A stretch of DNA of 64,000 nucleotides from Candidatus Poribacteria bacterium. Lineage in GTDB: Bacteria; Poribacteria; WGA-4E; WGA-3G. Below, piece after piece: positions 26,905 through 35,984 of this stretch. Under the pieces are notes generated by a model, which ran no database searches, was not told the DNA's origin, and saw nothing but the letters and a program-made list of their open reading frames with translations. Position 1 is the stretch's first letter. Every line of letters starts with the position of its first letter. The stretch spans positions 44,780 to 108,779 of the forward strand of contig VXPE01000003.1 in assembly GCA_009839745.1 (NCBI GenBank), read 5' to 3'. Position numbers and translations under genes: made by a program.

Positions 26905-28134
26905 ATGGCAGGCGCGACAACCCTTTATTTTCCAGAAGTGGGACCCGAGTGGCAAGACTGGGTTCAAGTTACAAATGTAGGAACCGAAGACACCCGTGTG
27001 ACCGGAATCGCGAGGCATGCTGACAACGGACAACCGACTTGGTCTGCGGAGAAAACCATAAGTTCCTTTGAGTCTTGGATACCCGCCGTTGATGAGATTA
27101 CAACGAACTCTTCAATGCAGTTCACTGCGGACCAACCGATTGTGGCAGAACGCCACATGCACAAGGACACGAATGTGTTGGATTTTGTCGGGGCGGCTCC
27201 AGAATATGGAACAGTCGGCCAGCGGCTCTTCTTCCCAGAACTGGTCTCCGGTGCTCACGACTGGTTTCGGGTTCTGAACGTCGGTGAGGCAGACGCGCAC
27301 GTCAACATCACCGTCCGCAACAGGAACGGGGATGTGCTACGCCAACGCCATCACGTTATCAAACCGCTCTGCTGTTGGGATCTCAATGAAGGCGTGATGG
27401 GTAACGTCACAGGCACCGTTGAGATGCAAAGTTCACAACCGATTGTCGGAGAACGCCACCTCCACTATCAAGGCGGCAAGACGAGTGTCGGACAATTTGG
27501 ACAGGTAATCTCGGATGCGCCGCGCACGCTCTTTTTCCCGGAGGTCGGCCCCGCATGGGAAGACTGGGTCGTCATCGTCAACGTCGGCAGAGAAGATGCA
27601 GAAGTCACGATGATTGCCCGGAAAGATGACAACGCACAATCGACATGGACAAAAAAACGCGATCGATTGAGACCTTTTGAGTGTTGGACGCCACCCATGG
27701 ATGACATTAAAGTGAAATCTTCCGTAGAAGTGCGCAGCAACCAACCGGTTGTCGCGGAACGGCACATGCAAAGTGGGACAGCGATTATCGATCTACCCGG
27801 GGCATCCGTGGAGGGCGGCCAGATTGGGATTCGGCTCTTTTTCCCTGAAATTGCGGGGGGTGCCTGGGACTGGTTCCGATTCCTCAACGTCGGGGAAGCA
27901 GATGCCTTTGTGAATGTCATCGTCCGCAATCGGGAGGGACATATTCGTCGGCAAGTGCATCGGCAAATTAAACCTTTGTGTTGTGTAGATATGGATGAAG
28001 AGGCAATGGGGAAAGTGCGCGGCACTGTCGAAGTGCAAAGCACACAACCGATTGTCGGTGAAAGACACCTACACTACCAAACCGGACACAAAGGCGCGGT
28101 TGTTGGTGAATACGGTGTCGTGATTGGAGAATAA
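26905..28134 (+). CDS. Four-repeat protein of unknown function
   Basis: 409 residues from the ATG at 26905, which has CAGGAGG 4 bases upstream; the frame is open from 26860. The protein is built of four tandem units of about 95-105 residues in an alternating A-B-A-B order. Each unit has a LFFPE..(G)..DWF/V..NVG..DA core and ends in QPIV(A/G)ERH(M/L)H. A-type units contain ARK/HADN and E.W.P..D; B-type units contain VRNR.G and IKPLCC. The pattern looks like repeated beta-sandwich domains. No signal peptide or membrane helix is visible, so it is probably cytosolic unless exported by an unusual route. I do not recognise the family. Paired Cys in the B units and invariant Glu-Arg-His suggest a conserved surface or metal site, which is inference. 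Confidence 0.75.
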   Translation: MAGATTLYFPEVGPEWQDWVQVTNVGTEDTRVTGIARHADNGQPTWSAEKTISSFESWIPAVDEITTNSSMQFTADQPIVAERHMHKDTNVLDFVGAAPEYGTVGQRLFFPELVSGAHDWFRVLNVGEADAHVNITVRNRNGDVLRQRHHVIKPLCCWDLNEGVMGNVTGTVEMQSSQPIVGERHLHYQGGKTSVGQFGQVISDAPRTLFFPEVGPAWEDWVVIVNVGREDAEVTMIARKDDNAQSTWTKKRDRLRPFECWTPPMDDIKVKSSVEVRSNQPVVAERHMQSGTAIIDLPGASVEGGQIGIRLFFPEIAGGAWDWFRFLNVGEADAFVNVIVRNREGHIRRQVHRQIKPLCCVDMDEEAMGKVRGTVEVQSTQPIVGERHLHYQTGHKGAVVGEYGVVIGE

Positions 28135-28247
28135 AATATGGCATGGATTCAAAATTGTGGAGGTCGTCGGTTTCTTCTGTTACGTCAACAAGATAGCAGA
28201 CGCGTTCGGAATTGAATTAGATGATTTTCTGGAAGGGAGAAATTTTA

Positions 28248-28994
28248 ATGAATCTAACGGATAAAATTGCGATTGTAACAGGCGCAGGGCAAGGTATCGG
28301 CAAAGCGATTGCGATTAGACTCGCAAACGCTGGCGCAAATGTCGGTATCATGGACTTAAACATGGCAGCAGCTGAAGCGGTAGCACAGGAAATTGAGGCT
28401 ACCGGATGCAAAACATTACCCGTTCAAGCAGATGTTTCGCAATCTACTGATGTCAATGCTGCAGTTGAAAAAGTGATTTCCACCTTTGGTCGCGTTGACA
28501 TACTCGTCAACAACGCTGGTATTGCGGGACGAACCCTACCTTTAACGGATTTAGAAGAAGCGGATTGGGATGCCGTGATGGGTGTAAACCTGACAGGCGT
28601 TTTTCTCTGCTGTAAAGCAGTGATTCGTCCGATGATTGTGCAGGATTACGGCAGGATTGTGAACATCGCTTCGATTGCTGGCAAGGAGGGCAATCCAACG
28701 CTCATCCCGTATTCGGTGTCCAAGGCGGGCGTGATCTGCTTGACAAAGGCACTCGCAAAAGAGGTAACAGACTATAACATTCGCGTGAACGCCGTGTCGC
28801 CCGCGGTGATCCAAACACCGATATTGGACGGCATGGCACAATCGACTGTCGACTATATGGTGAGTAAGATTCCATTGGGGCGTGTCGGGAAACCGGAGGA
28901 AGTCGCGGCTGTGGTGAATTTCTTGGCTTCGGATGAAGCGAGTTTCGTAACGGGTCAGTGTTACGATGTCAGCGGCGGAAGAGCAACGTATTAG
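28248..28994 (+). CDS. Short-chain dehydrogenase/reductase, FabG-like
   Basis: 248 residues from the ATG at 28248, which has AAGGGAG 9 bases upstream (open from 28221). An NAD(P)-dependent oxidoreductase with TGAGQGIG, NNAG, catalytic Ser in NIASIAG and YSVSK (Tyr and Lys), and the C-terminal SGGRATY. Family members reduce 3-oxoacyl groups or oxidise sugar alcohols; the substrate is not clear. It is a single gene, followed by a dispersed inverted repeat. Confidence 0.92.
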   Translation: MNLTDKIAIVTGAGQGIGKAIAIRLANAGANVGIMDLNMAAAEAVAQEIEATGCKTLPVQADVSQSTDVNAAVEKVISTFGRVDILVNNAGIAGRTLPLTDLEEADWDAVMGVNLTGVFLCCKAVIRPMIVQDYGRIVNIASIAGKEGNPTLIPYSVSKAGVICLTKALAKEVTDYNIRVNAVSPAVIQTPILDGMAQSTVDYMVSKIPLGRVGKPEEVAAVVNFLASDEASFVTGQCYDVSGGRATY

Positions 28995-29000
28995 GTAATT

Positions 29001-29140
29001 AGTTGTCAGTCGTCAGTTGTCGGTTGTCAGTTAAGAGTCCCCTCTGTAACAATCGGAGTCTGCTTGGCGTACTCCAGAACGTGATGAATTGTTGCTTCAA
29101 GTCTTCTTAACCGATAGCCGATAACTGTTAACCGACAATT
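29001..29140. repeat. Inverted repeat of the TTATCGGTTA family
   Basis: The left arm is a row of GTTGTCAGT-like octamers and the right arm ends TTAACCGATAGCCGATAACTG. It fills the gap between two convergent genes. Related copies lie at 38729, 48841-48930 and 54330-54435. Confidence 0.7.
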
Positions 29141-29142
29141 AT

Positions 29143-30492
29143 TTATTCTGCGATGCAGTAGAGATATTGACCACCACGGAGGTATAACTCCGAACCCACA
29201 ATCGCAGGCGACGCGTTGAAACTATCGTCCAACGTGTTTTCCGCCATGATTGTAAACTCAGAACCGTGTTGGAGAACGTTCACGGTTCCGTTCCGTCCGG
29301 CGATGTAGATACGATCCGCCGCACCAACAATCGAAGCGTAGACCCCAGAAACACCCTGTAACCGTTTCGGCCCGTAGTGAGCCTTCCCCGTCTTGGTATC
29401 GAAAGCAGAGAGGATACCGTCGTTGCTTTTCAAGAAATAGAGTATATCCCCATAGAGGAGCGGTGATGGCACATAGGGTGTATCCCGACCGTGTTCCCAG
29501 ACGACTGCCTCTGAACCGCTAATATCACCCATTGCTTTTGCGAGGTGAACGGCTCGCAATTCATTGCCTCGGAAACCACTCATCAGATAAACGAACCCAT
29601 CAGCAGCGACAGGTGAAGGAATACTATTCGCAGTCAACCCATCGCCTTCCCATAAAAGTTCACCCGTTTCTAAATCGTAGCTACGGACACGATTTGTGCC
29701 TGCAGTAACCACTTGCGCTTTCCCATCCTGTTCAACAACAATCGGTGAAAACCACGTTGTTCTTTCATTACGATCGGTCTTCCATAGCACATCGCCTGTC
29801 CGCTTATCAAGCGCGGTGATAAAGGAATCCCCCTCATGATCTTGAACGATAACCAGGGTATTGCCGTGAAGAACAGGCGAACTTCCTTCACCGAAGGTGT
29901 TGCGTTTATACATCGTGCCAACGTCTTTTTCCCACTTCACATTGCCCATCATATCCACACAATAGAGTCCGCGCGAACCGAAATATGCGTAGATGAACTC
30001 ACCGTCGGTGACGGGAGAGTTTGAAGCGAAAGTGGCATCTTGATGTGTCCCTTCATGGGGATTTAGCTCTCGCAGTGTTTTTTGCCAGAGAATACTCCCA
30101 TCCTCTCGATTGATAGCGATAAGATCAAATTTGTAAGCGTTTTCAACTGCCCCGCGTCCACGTCTCTGGTTAAAGAAACCGCTGAACGGATTGTTATCGC
30201 CTGATTCTTCGTCTTCTGCTTTGGACGTTTCGCCCTTAATTGCGGTTTGGATGAAGATTTTGTCTTGCCAAATAATTGGCGCGGCATGCCCCGTACCGGG
30301 GATAGCAAGTTTCCAACGGATGTTTTCAGTTTCACTCCATGTCGTGGGCGGATTCGCATCGGCTGCGACCCCGGTTGCGTGGGGCCCGCGCCAGTGATGC
30401 CAGTTTTTCTCGAAACCGACCGGCTGTGACGCAGTTGCTGCAATTACTGCCACAGCAAGGGTAAAGACTATCAGAATTGCGATTTTTTTCAT
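29143..30492 (-). CDS. Exported PQQ-type beta-propeller protein
   Basis: 449 residues from the ATG at 30492, chosen because AAGGAATTAGAA precedes it and the signal peptide MKKIAILIVFTLAVAVIAA starts there. The N-terminal NWHHWRGPHATGVA and repeated blades with DKRTGDVLWKT and DLETGELLWEG place it in the BamB/PQQ-like propeller group. In planctomycete- and poribacteria-like genomes these are abundant secreted proteins of unknown role. No cofactor ligands or cytochrome domain are seen, so enzyme activity is doubtful. A second relative lies at 33.8-35.1 kb. Confidence 0.85.
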   Translation of the reverse strand: MKKIAILIVFTLAVAVIAATASQPVGFEKNWHHWRGPHATGVAADANPPTTWSETENIRWKLAIPGTGHAAPIIWQDKIFIQTAIKGETSKAEDEESGDNNPFSGFFNQRRGRGAVENAYKFDLIAINREDGSILWQKTLRELNPHEGTHQDATFASNSPVTDGEFIYAYFGSRGLYCVDMMGNVKWEKDVGTMYKRNTFGEGSSPVLHGNTLVIVQDHEGDSFITALDKRTGDVLWKTDRNERTTWFSPIVVEQDGKAQVVTAGTNRVRSYDLETGELLWEGDGLTANSIPSPVAADGFVYLMSGFRGNELRAVHLAKAMGDISGSEAVVWEHGRDTPYVPSPLLYGDILYFLKSNDGILSAFDTKTGKAHYGPKRLQGVSGVYASIVGAADRIYIAGRNGTVNVLQHGSEFTIMAENTLDDSFNASPAIVGSELYLRGGQYLYCIAE

Positions 30493-30523
30493 TTCTAATT
30501 CCTTTCCTTTTTTTCCTAAGAGC

Positions 30524-30622
30524 GGTGCGGTTAGAAACCGCACCTACCGGGGTTGAGAACAGTGCGGTTGGAAACCACACCTACCGGGGTTGAGAAAATG
30601 CGGTTAGAAACCACACCTACCG
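30524..30622. repeat. 37-bp tandem palindromic repeat, three units
   Basis: Units at 30524, 30561 and 30598 (period 37; the last is partial) each contain GTGCGGTT-(A/G)GAAACC-(G/A)CACCTACCG, a hairpin. Related single copies are at about 43231 and 53855. Confidence 0.85.
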
Positions 30623-30649
30623 ATGAAAAGTATAACTGCCTAAATAGGC

Positions 30650-33643
30650 TTAGGCGACAATGTCCTCAATGACGAGCGGTTGTGCCAATTCACGATTCGC
30701 TGCTTCCAGTTTTTCACGACTTGAAACGACGCACACCGCGGCTTTATCTCGATTTTCCTCCAAGAGTTGGAGCAGTGCCCGTTTTACCTCAGTAGGGGTG
30801 GCACGTCGGAGTTGTGCGTAGCGATCCTCCCGCATCTCACGTGTCTGGCCTACAAGGTATTGACTCAGGGCATCGCTTGCGGCTTGACTGGGACGGATCG
30901 GTTTCTCAGCAGTTTTTGCGGTCGCGATAATCGCTCGATCAATGTCCGTCTGTGTCCATTCCACCTGTTTAACGTAGTCGGCTGCCTGTTCAAAGACGTT
31001 GAGCGTCCGTGCGACATGCGGATCGCGATATGAGGCTTGATAGAGTTGCGCATCAAACGGACTATAGGTGAAATATGCCCCGTAAGCGTTGCCTTTAAAG
31101 CGGATCTCGCTCATGATGTAATCCAATCGCAAAATATGTGCCCCGATACTGAGCAACGTTGAGTCGGGATGTGAATAATGCGGTGCCGGGATCACGTGTG
31201 CACAGTAGGCAATCTGAATAGGACCGGCTAATCCTTCTCTCGGCGGTGTCTCAAAGGGTTGAAACGCAACAGATTCCGACGGAATCGGTTCATCTCGCAT
31301 CGTGTTGAGCCATTCACCGAGTTTGGTGCGTGTCGTCTCAAAAGCGGTGTCGGAACCGGTGAAACTCGCGGTCACGCGTCCACGGGTCAGTAAGAAGTCA
31401 CGAATCGCTTCTATATGACATATTAAATCGGTGTTAAGTTCGTCAAAATTGTTGAGGAACGTTTCGGTGTTATGGAGTTGCGGAAGTCCAAAAACCATCT
31501 CTGAGATATGGGCTTCTGGTGATAGACCGCGCGAGGCGTGATGAATCGCTGTATTCAATCCATCCTGAATCATCTCGGTCCGGTATTCGGCAACAGCCTG
31601 GACCAGGACATCCCGAAGGCGTTCGGTGTCGCGCGGGTTCACAGCAAAAATGAGGTCATGCAGCACCTCAAGCGCAGCGTCTATTTTGCCATCAAGTGCC
31701 TTGAGATGAAAACGCATGTTTTGCAAGGAACGGCTTGGGTCAAGGGCGTGTGTGCTGAATCCCGGTGAACATCCGATCCCACCGGTAACTGCGGATGTCC
31801 GATGCGCTATCTCCGCGTAGTCCATATCGGCGGCGCCGAGTTTGCCAATAGCGTCGGTGTATCTCGGCAGATAGGTCCAAAGGTGCTCCGGCAATCCTTG
31901 CAAATCGAAGTTTAGCACGAGATAGTTAACACCATTGGCAAAGACATCGTTGTGAAGAAGCGGACGTCCCCCAATGTCCTCAACCGTTGTTGAGATATGT
32001 CTCGGTTTTTCGGGTAGATCGCTGACCTGAAGTTGCGGTAGTTTCGCCAATGCTTCCGGTGAATTGGGTTGTGCGTTGAGACGTTCGAGTTCAGCGGCAT
32101 CTGCGGCGATATGTTTCACCTGTTCATCAGTGAATTGTGCCCGTATCTCCTTCATCCGTTCGACGAGTTCAGCGTCGGTTTTCGCCTGTTTGTCTCGATC
32201 TGGAGACAGCACGCTTGTCAAGCGATGCGGATTATCAATAAGCCGTTTACGGATGAGTTCATTGAAAATCGCTGGATTTTCCTGCCACTGCTGCCGGATA
32301 TCGGCGAGGGTTGTCCCCATTTTCAGGAAGGTGTTTGAATCCTTCTCATATATCCACCCCTCAATGACTCGTTGGAGCATGCGGAGTGGGAACATGGACG
32401 CGACCTCTTGGTAGTGATAGGTTGCTTGCTGGAACGCTGCTTCCACCTTCTCACTCTCAATCTCTGAATCCGCAACCTGTGTGAGGGTATCAATGACGAG
32501 TTGGGTAAACGCTTCGACGCGATCGGTTTCACTTCCTTTGAGGAGGAGGTAAAAAGTGGCTGCTGCCCCGATAGAACCGGCACCCGAATAGACGAGATCG
32601 GCGCCGAGTTTAGAATCGATAATCGCTTTTCGGAGCGGTGCGGCTTCATTGCCGAGAAGGATGAGGCTTAAAATACGTCCCAATACCACCTCTTCAGGAT
32701 CTGTCGCATCCCCAATGAACCAACTCAGCATCAGGTATGTTTTCTCTGCAAGGGGTTCATCCGCGCCAACGGGATAGGTATCAATCACAACCTGTGGTGA
32801 TTTCCAACGCTGCTGATGGGTGACTTCTGGACTGAGGGGGCGCAAAGCGGCATTCCCCGCGTTTTTCGGAATCTTATCCAACTTATCCGCGAGAAAGGAG
32901 AGGTAGTCGGTCGTTGGTATATCACCGTAGAGAAAGAAGTAACTGTTGCTCGGATGATAATAGGTTTCATGGAATTTTTTCAGCTGCTCGTAGGTCAAAT
33001 CGGGGATAGCATCAGGATCGCCACCAGATTCACAGGCATAGAGCGTATCCGGTAGGAGTCGGCTTGTCATGGATCGATATAAGAGGGCCTCTGGATCCGA
33101 GAAAACCCCTTTCATTTCATTATAGACGATACCCGTTATCTTCAAATCGCCCGCGGGATTTTCGGGATCGGCAGGTGCGAGATGGTGTCCTTCCCGTTTG
33201 AAGGTCTCCTCCGTGAGGAGTGGATGGAATACCGCATCAAAGTAGACTTCCGCTAAGTTGAAGAGATCTTTTTTCACATTGCTCGCTACGGGGTAGTAGG
33301 TATGATCTGAGCTTGTCATGGCGTTGATAAAGGTTGCCATGCTCATCTTAATCATTTCAAAAAAAGGTTCTTTAACCGGATACTTCTGTGAGCCAGCTAA
33401 AACGGCGTGTTCAAGAATATGTGGGACACCTGTATCGTCTGAGGGTGGGGTCGGAAAATTAATGGAGAAGAGATTCTCTGTGTCATTTGTGTAAAGATGT
33501 AGTAAACGCGCACCACTCTGTTGATGTGCTAATTCAATCGTTACGGCTCGCAATTCGTCGATGGGTGTGATGGCTTTTACTTCAAAGCCGTGCAGTTGTT
33601 CACCAGGACGTAAGTCTATCTCTGGTATTCGGGTCGCATCCAT
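30650..33643 (-). CDS. M16C zinc metallopeptidase, presequence-protease type
   Basis: 997 residues, the size of PreP/insulinase-type single-chain peptidases that form a closed chamber and degrade small unfolded peptides. The inverted zinc motif is H75-I-L-E78-H79, with the downstream acidic ligand region about 75 residues later (NLAEVYFDAV). The usual four-domain length is intact and there is no signal peptide. The start codon is immediately preceded by the end of a dispersed repeat that supplies the Shine-Dalgarno sequence AAGGAATAATTAAAAT. It is likely involved in peptide turnover in the cytosol. Confidence 0.93.
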   Translation of the reverse strand: MDATRIPEIDLRPGEQLHGFEVKAITPIDELRAVTIELAHQQSGARLLHLYTNDTENLFSINFPTPPSDDTGVPHILEHAVLAGSQKYPVKEPFFEMIKMSMATFINAMTSSDHTYYPVASNVKKDLFNLAEVYFDAVFHPLLTEETFKREGHHLAPADPENPAGDLKITGIVYNEMKGVFSDPEALLYRSMTSRLLPDTLYACESGGDPDAIPDLTYEQLKKFHETYYHPSNSYFFLYGDIPTTDYLSFLADKLDKIPKNAGNAALRPLSPEVTHQQRWKSPQVVIDTYPVGADEPLAEKTYLMLSWFIGDATDPEEVVLGRILSLILLGNEAAPLRKAIIDSKLGADLVYSGAGSIGAAATFYLLLKGSETDRVEAFTQLVIDTLTQVADSEIESEKVEAAFQQATYHYQEVASMFPLRMLQRVIEGWIYEKDSNTFLKMGTTLADIRQQWQENPAIFNELIRKRLIDNPHRLTSVLSPDRDKQAKTDAELVERMKEIRAQFTDEQVKHIAADAAELERLNAQPNSPEALAKLPQLQVSDLPEKPRHISTTVEDIGGRPLLHNDVFANGVNYLVLNFDLQGLPEHLWTYLPRYTDAIGKLGAADMDYAEIAHRTSAVTGGIGCSPGFSTHALDPSRSLQNMRFHLKALDGKIDAALEVLHDLIFAVNPRDTERLRDVLVQAVAEYRTEMIQDGLNTAIHHASRGLSPEAHISEMVFGLPQLHNTETFLNNFDELNTDLICHIEAIRDFLLTRGRVTASFTGSDTAFETTRTKLGEWLNTMRDEPIPSESVAFQPFETPPREGLAGPIQIAYCAHVIPAPHYSHPDSTLLSIGAHILRLDYIMSEIRFKGNAYGAYFTYSPFDAQLYQASYRDPHVARTLNVFEQAADYVKQVEWTQTDIDRAIIATAKTAEKPIRPSQAASDALSQYLVGQTREMREDRYAQLRRATPTEVKRALLQLLEENRDKAAVCVVSSREKLEAANRELAQPLVIEDIVA

Positions 33644-33647
33644 ATTT

Positions 33648-33788
33648 TAATTATTCCTTGCGGTTCGATCAAGTCGGTTTGATGAATGAAGTGCCTTTCC
33701 GTATATCCGTCCTCTTAGCGCAAGCCTCTATAGGAAACCTGCTGGACGATGTTACGGACTACAGGCTTTGGATAATAGAAGAAAACCA
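33648..33788. repeat. Dispersed repeat (CCTTGCGGTTCGGTCA family), provides a ribosome binding site
   Basis: TTTTAATTATTCCTTGCGG starts 5 bp from the M16 protease start codon. The unit continues through a CGTATATCCG block to a CTACAGGCT end, diverged from the 116-bp repeat at 1409. It fills the whole gap between the protease gene and the next propeller gene. Confidence 0.7.
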
Positions 33789-35099
33789 CTATTTTTTTAA
33801 ACTGGCACAAACGAGTTCTTTGTCGTTCCGAATGAAGACGTGCTTATAGGCGAACGCGGGATGTGCCCATGTAACGCCGCCTCTTCGGTTCAACTGATCG
33901 CGTGTGGGTTCGATCAATTTGGCTCGGCTGATAATATTCAGTCCTTCAGGGGAGAGCTCCGTGATGAGGAGTTCTCCGTGTTCATTGAACATCCAGACCT
34001 TGTTATCCGATGCTGCGGGATGTCTGACGAGATGGATATTGCTCCAGCGCGCTTTCCGGACGGCAGAGAGATCTTCCCACATCCGATCGCCGTTTCGCGC
34101 GTCCAGACAGCGGAGTTCACCATAACTATCAACACCGTAAATATAATCACCGAGACGCACAGGGGTTGCCATCGTTGTCTGAAGTGCGTCGGTATTCTGC
34201 TCATTTTTGCCCTTACGATGCCAGCCGAGTTCTACCGCCAACTTATCTTGTGCCACTTTTAACAGAAGAGATCCCTGACGGAACTCAGTGACGAACAATT
34301 CATTCTGGTCGAAAATAGGCGTGGCAATTGCTATCTCGAAACTCTCCGGTGGAAACGGGTAGAGCCAATATACCGCGCCAGTCTGTGGATTGAGACCAGC
34401 TATATTCGCACCCGTCCAGCAGACAAGGACGCGTTTACCGGCTTGTGTAATGACAATCGGTGCGGAATAGGAGGCGTTATCGTCCAGTGCCTTCCATTTT
34501 TCTTCACCCGTTTTCCTGTCAAACGCAACGATACACGCGTCCGGTTTGCCGCCGATTTGAACGATCAGGTTTTCCGCTTCAACGATAGGCGCGCTCGCGA
34601 TCCCCCAGATAGGCATATTAATATTATATTCGGCATTGAGATCTCGTTTCCATACGATGTCCCCCGTAGCTGCATCAAAACAGTGTAGATGTCCCATTGA
34701 CCCTAACGCGTAAGCGAGTCCATCCTGGACGGTCACAGTCGCACGGGGTCCTGCTGTATAGTCAATCTTGTATACGCAGTCATAAGTGTAGGACCAGATA
34801 GGTTCACCTGTTTCCCAATCGAAGCAGTGAACACGCTCGATCTGTTTCGGTTTTGTGAGCCTGTCTGTAACGTATACACGTCCATCAGCGACACTCGGTC
34901 CGCTATACCCGCTTCCGATAGGGACGCGCCACCGCAGCGGTATCTGATCGCCTTCAAATTCTTCCAGAATACCCGTTTCATTCCAAACGCCCGTGCGGTC
35001 TTTACCACGCCACTGATGCCATTCATCGGCACTTGAAAATTGCGTCTGCATCGCGAGGAGTGTAAATAGAACAATGAGTAGGCACGTAAACTGTTTCAT
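33789..35099 (-). CDS. Exported PQQ-type beta-propeller protein
   Basis: 436 residues with a signal peptide (MKQFTCLLIVLFTLLAMQ, cleaved near SSADEWHQWRG). The blades carry the usual DWETGEPIWSYT, DAATGDIVWKRD and DRKTGEEKW motifs. It resembles the propeller at 29.1-30.5 kb in type but not closely in sequence. Its start overlaps the stop of the upstream DHH-like gene by 4 bp (ATGA), so the two are co-translated. A role in the periplasm or outside the cell is likely; the ligand is unknown. Confidence 0.85.
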   Translation of the reverse strand: MKQFTCLLIVLFTLLAMQTQFSSADEWHQWRGKDRTGVWNETGILEEFEGDQIPLRWRVPIGSGYSGPSVADGRVYVTDRLTKPKQIERVHCFDWETGEPIWSYTYDCVYKIDYTAGPRATVTVQDGLAYALGSMGHLHCFDAATGDIVWKRDLNAEYNINMPIWGIASAPIVEAENLIVQIGGKPDACIVAFDRKTGEEKWKALDDNASYSAPIVITQAGKRVLVCWTGANIAGLNPQTGAVYWLYPFPPESFEIAIATPIFDQNELFVTEFRQGSLLLKVAQDKLAVELGWHRKGKNEQNTDALQTTMATPVRLGDYIYGVDSYGELRCLDARNGDRMWEDLSAVRKARWSNIHLVRHPAASDNKVWMFNEHGELLITELSPEGLNIISRAKLIEPTRDQLNRRGGVTWAHPAFAYKHVFIRNDKELVCASLKK

Positions 35100-35575
35100 A
35101 AGTTTTTTGTGTAACTCCTTAGATAGAGAACCATCTGTCGATAGACCTCTGTTATCTCTTTAACTTCCGATTTTAGTTTGACTAATTCCGCATGCGGACC
35201 CTCAATTCGACTCTGTTTGAGTGCGTCGGAATTCCGATGCGTATCCCCTTGATATGTTATCTGGACCAAAGGCTCAAGATGCGCGACATCAGCACCGGTG
35301 TCGCGTAAGTATTCCCAGATGAGTCGGGTTGCACACGTGCTATTTCTATTCTGAAATGCGGGAGGCTTGTGATCGAATCGGTATTTTTCAGGGATGTATG
35401 TGTTCCCGACATCCACCACACAGTCGGCATTTAACATGAGTTTCTCTGGCACTTTTCGGCTGACAAACAGGACCTCTGACGCGTGTCCCTTGAAGAGAAA
35501 ATCTTGGGCGATCCATGCGCTGACGATAGCATCAAGGTCCGGATTTGCATGTGTGATAATTTGTTTTTTAATCAT
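35096..35575 (-). CDS. Small DHH-like phosphoesterase-fold protein
   Basis: 159 residues from the ATG at 35575; a TTG at 35605 in the same frame is an alternative. The N-terminus IITHANPDLDAIVSAWIAQ looks like the first DHH metal motif (H..PD.DA). ADCVVDVGNTY and RFDHKPP may be the second and third motifs, with DHK in place of DHH. The DHHA1 half found in nanoRNases and RecJ is missing, so the protein is much shorter than those. It may be a metal-dependent phosphoesterase of unknown substrate or a non-catalytic homologue. It is translationally coupled to a secreted propeller gene, an odd partner. Confidence 0.5.
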   Translation of the reverse strand: MIKKQIITHANPDLDAIVSAWIAQDFLFKGHASEVLFVSRKVPEKLMLNADCVVDVGNTYIPEKYRFDHKPPAFQNRNSTCATRLIWEYLRDTGADVAHLEPLVQITYQGDTHRNSDALKQSRIEGPHAELVKLKSEVKEITEVYRQMVLYLRSYTKNL

Positions 35576-35605
35576 AAGCACAAGTTGATGGTTAAAATGT
35601 TCCAA

Positions 35606-35984
35606 GCTGCGTTCTTTGGCTTACAAGCAGAAAACCACTTCACAGCCCTTGCTTGTTTATCCATCATAAAGTATAGCACAGGACAAGAATAGATGTCAAA
35701 TTCGCGATGGGTCAGAGGCGTATAAATCAGAAAACAAAATCGTGTGAATTTCACAGTTTTCATAGCAAAACCTAAAATGTGATAGATTTGGAAAAGTTTG
35801 AAAAGGGACGTGACCGCACGCTGTAACTGGATTTTGAGCGATTTCGCCTGAAGGTTCTTGGGAAGTTGCTATGAAATTTTATGAGGAAAAAAAAGAAATT
35901 AGAAGTCGGGATTCGGAGATCCCTCCTACAGATTTTTGGGTGTCAGTTACGTCTCTTTTTCAGGGGTGATGAACCTAATATTAC
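35606..35984. other. Intergenic region without recognisable gene
   Basis: Only short unsupported frames are present. The segment near 35900-35935 (GGGATTCGGAGATCCCTCC) looks like part of a dispersed repeat. I see no RNA structure or promoter that I can support. Confidence 0.4.
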
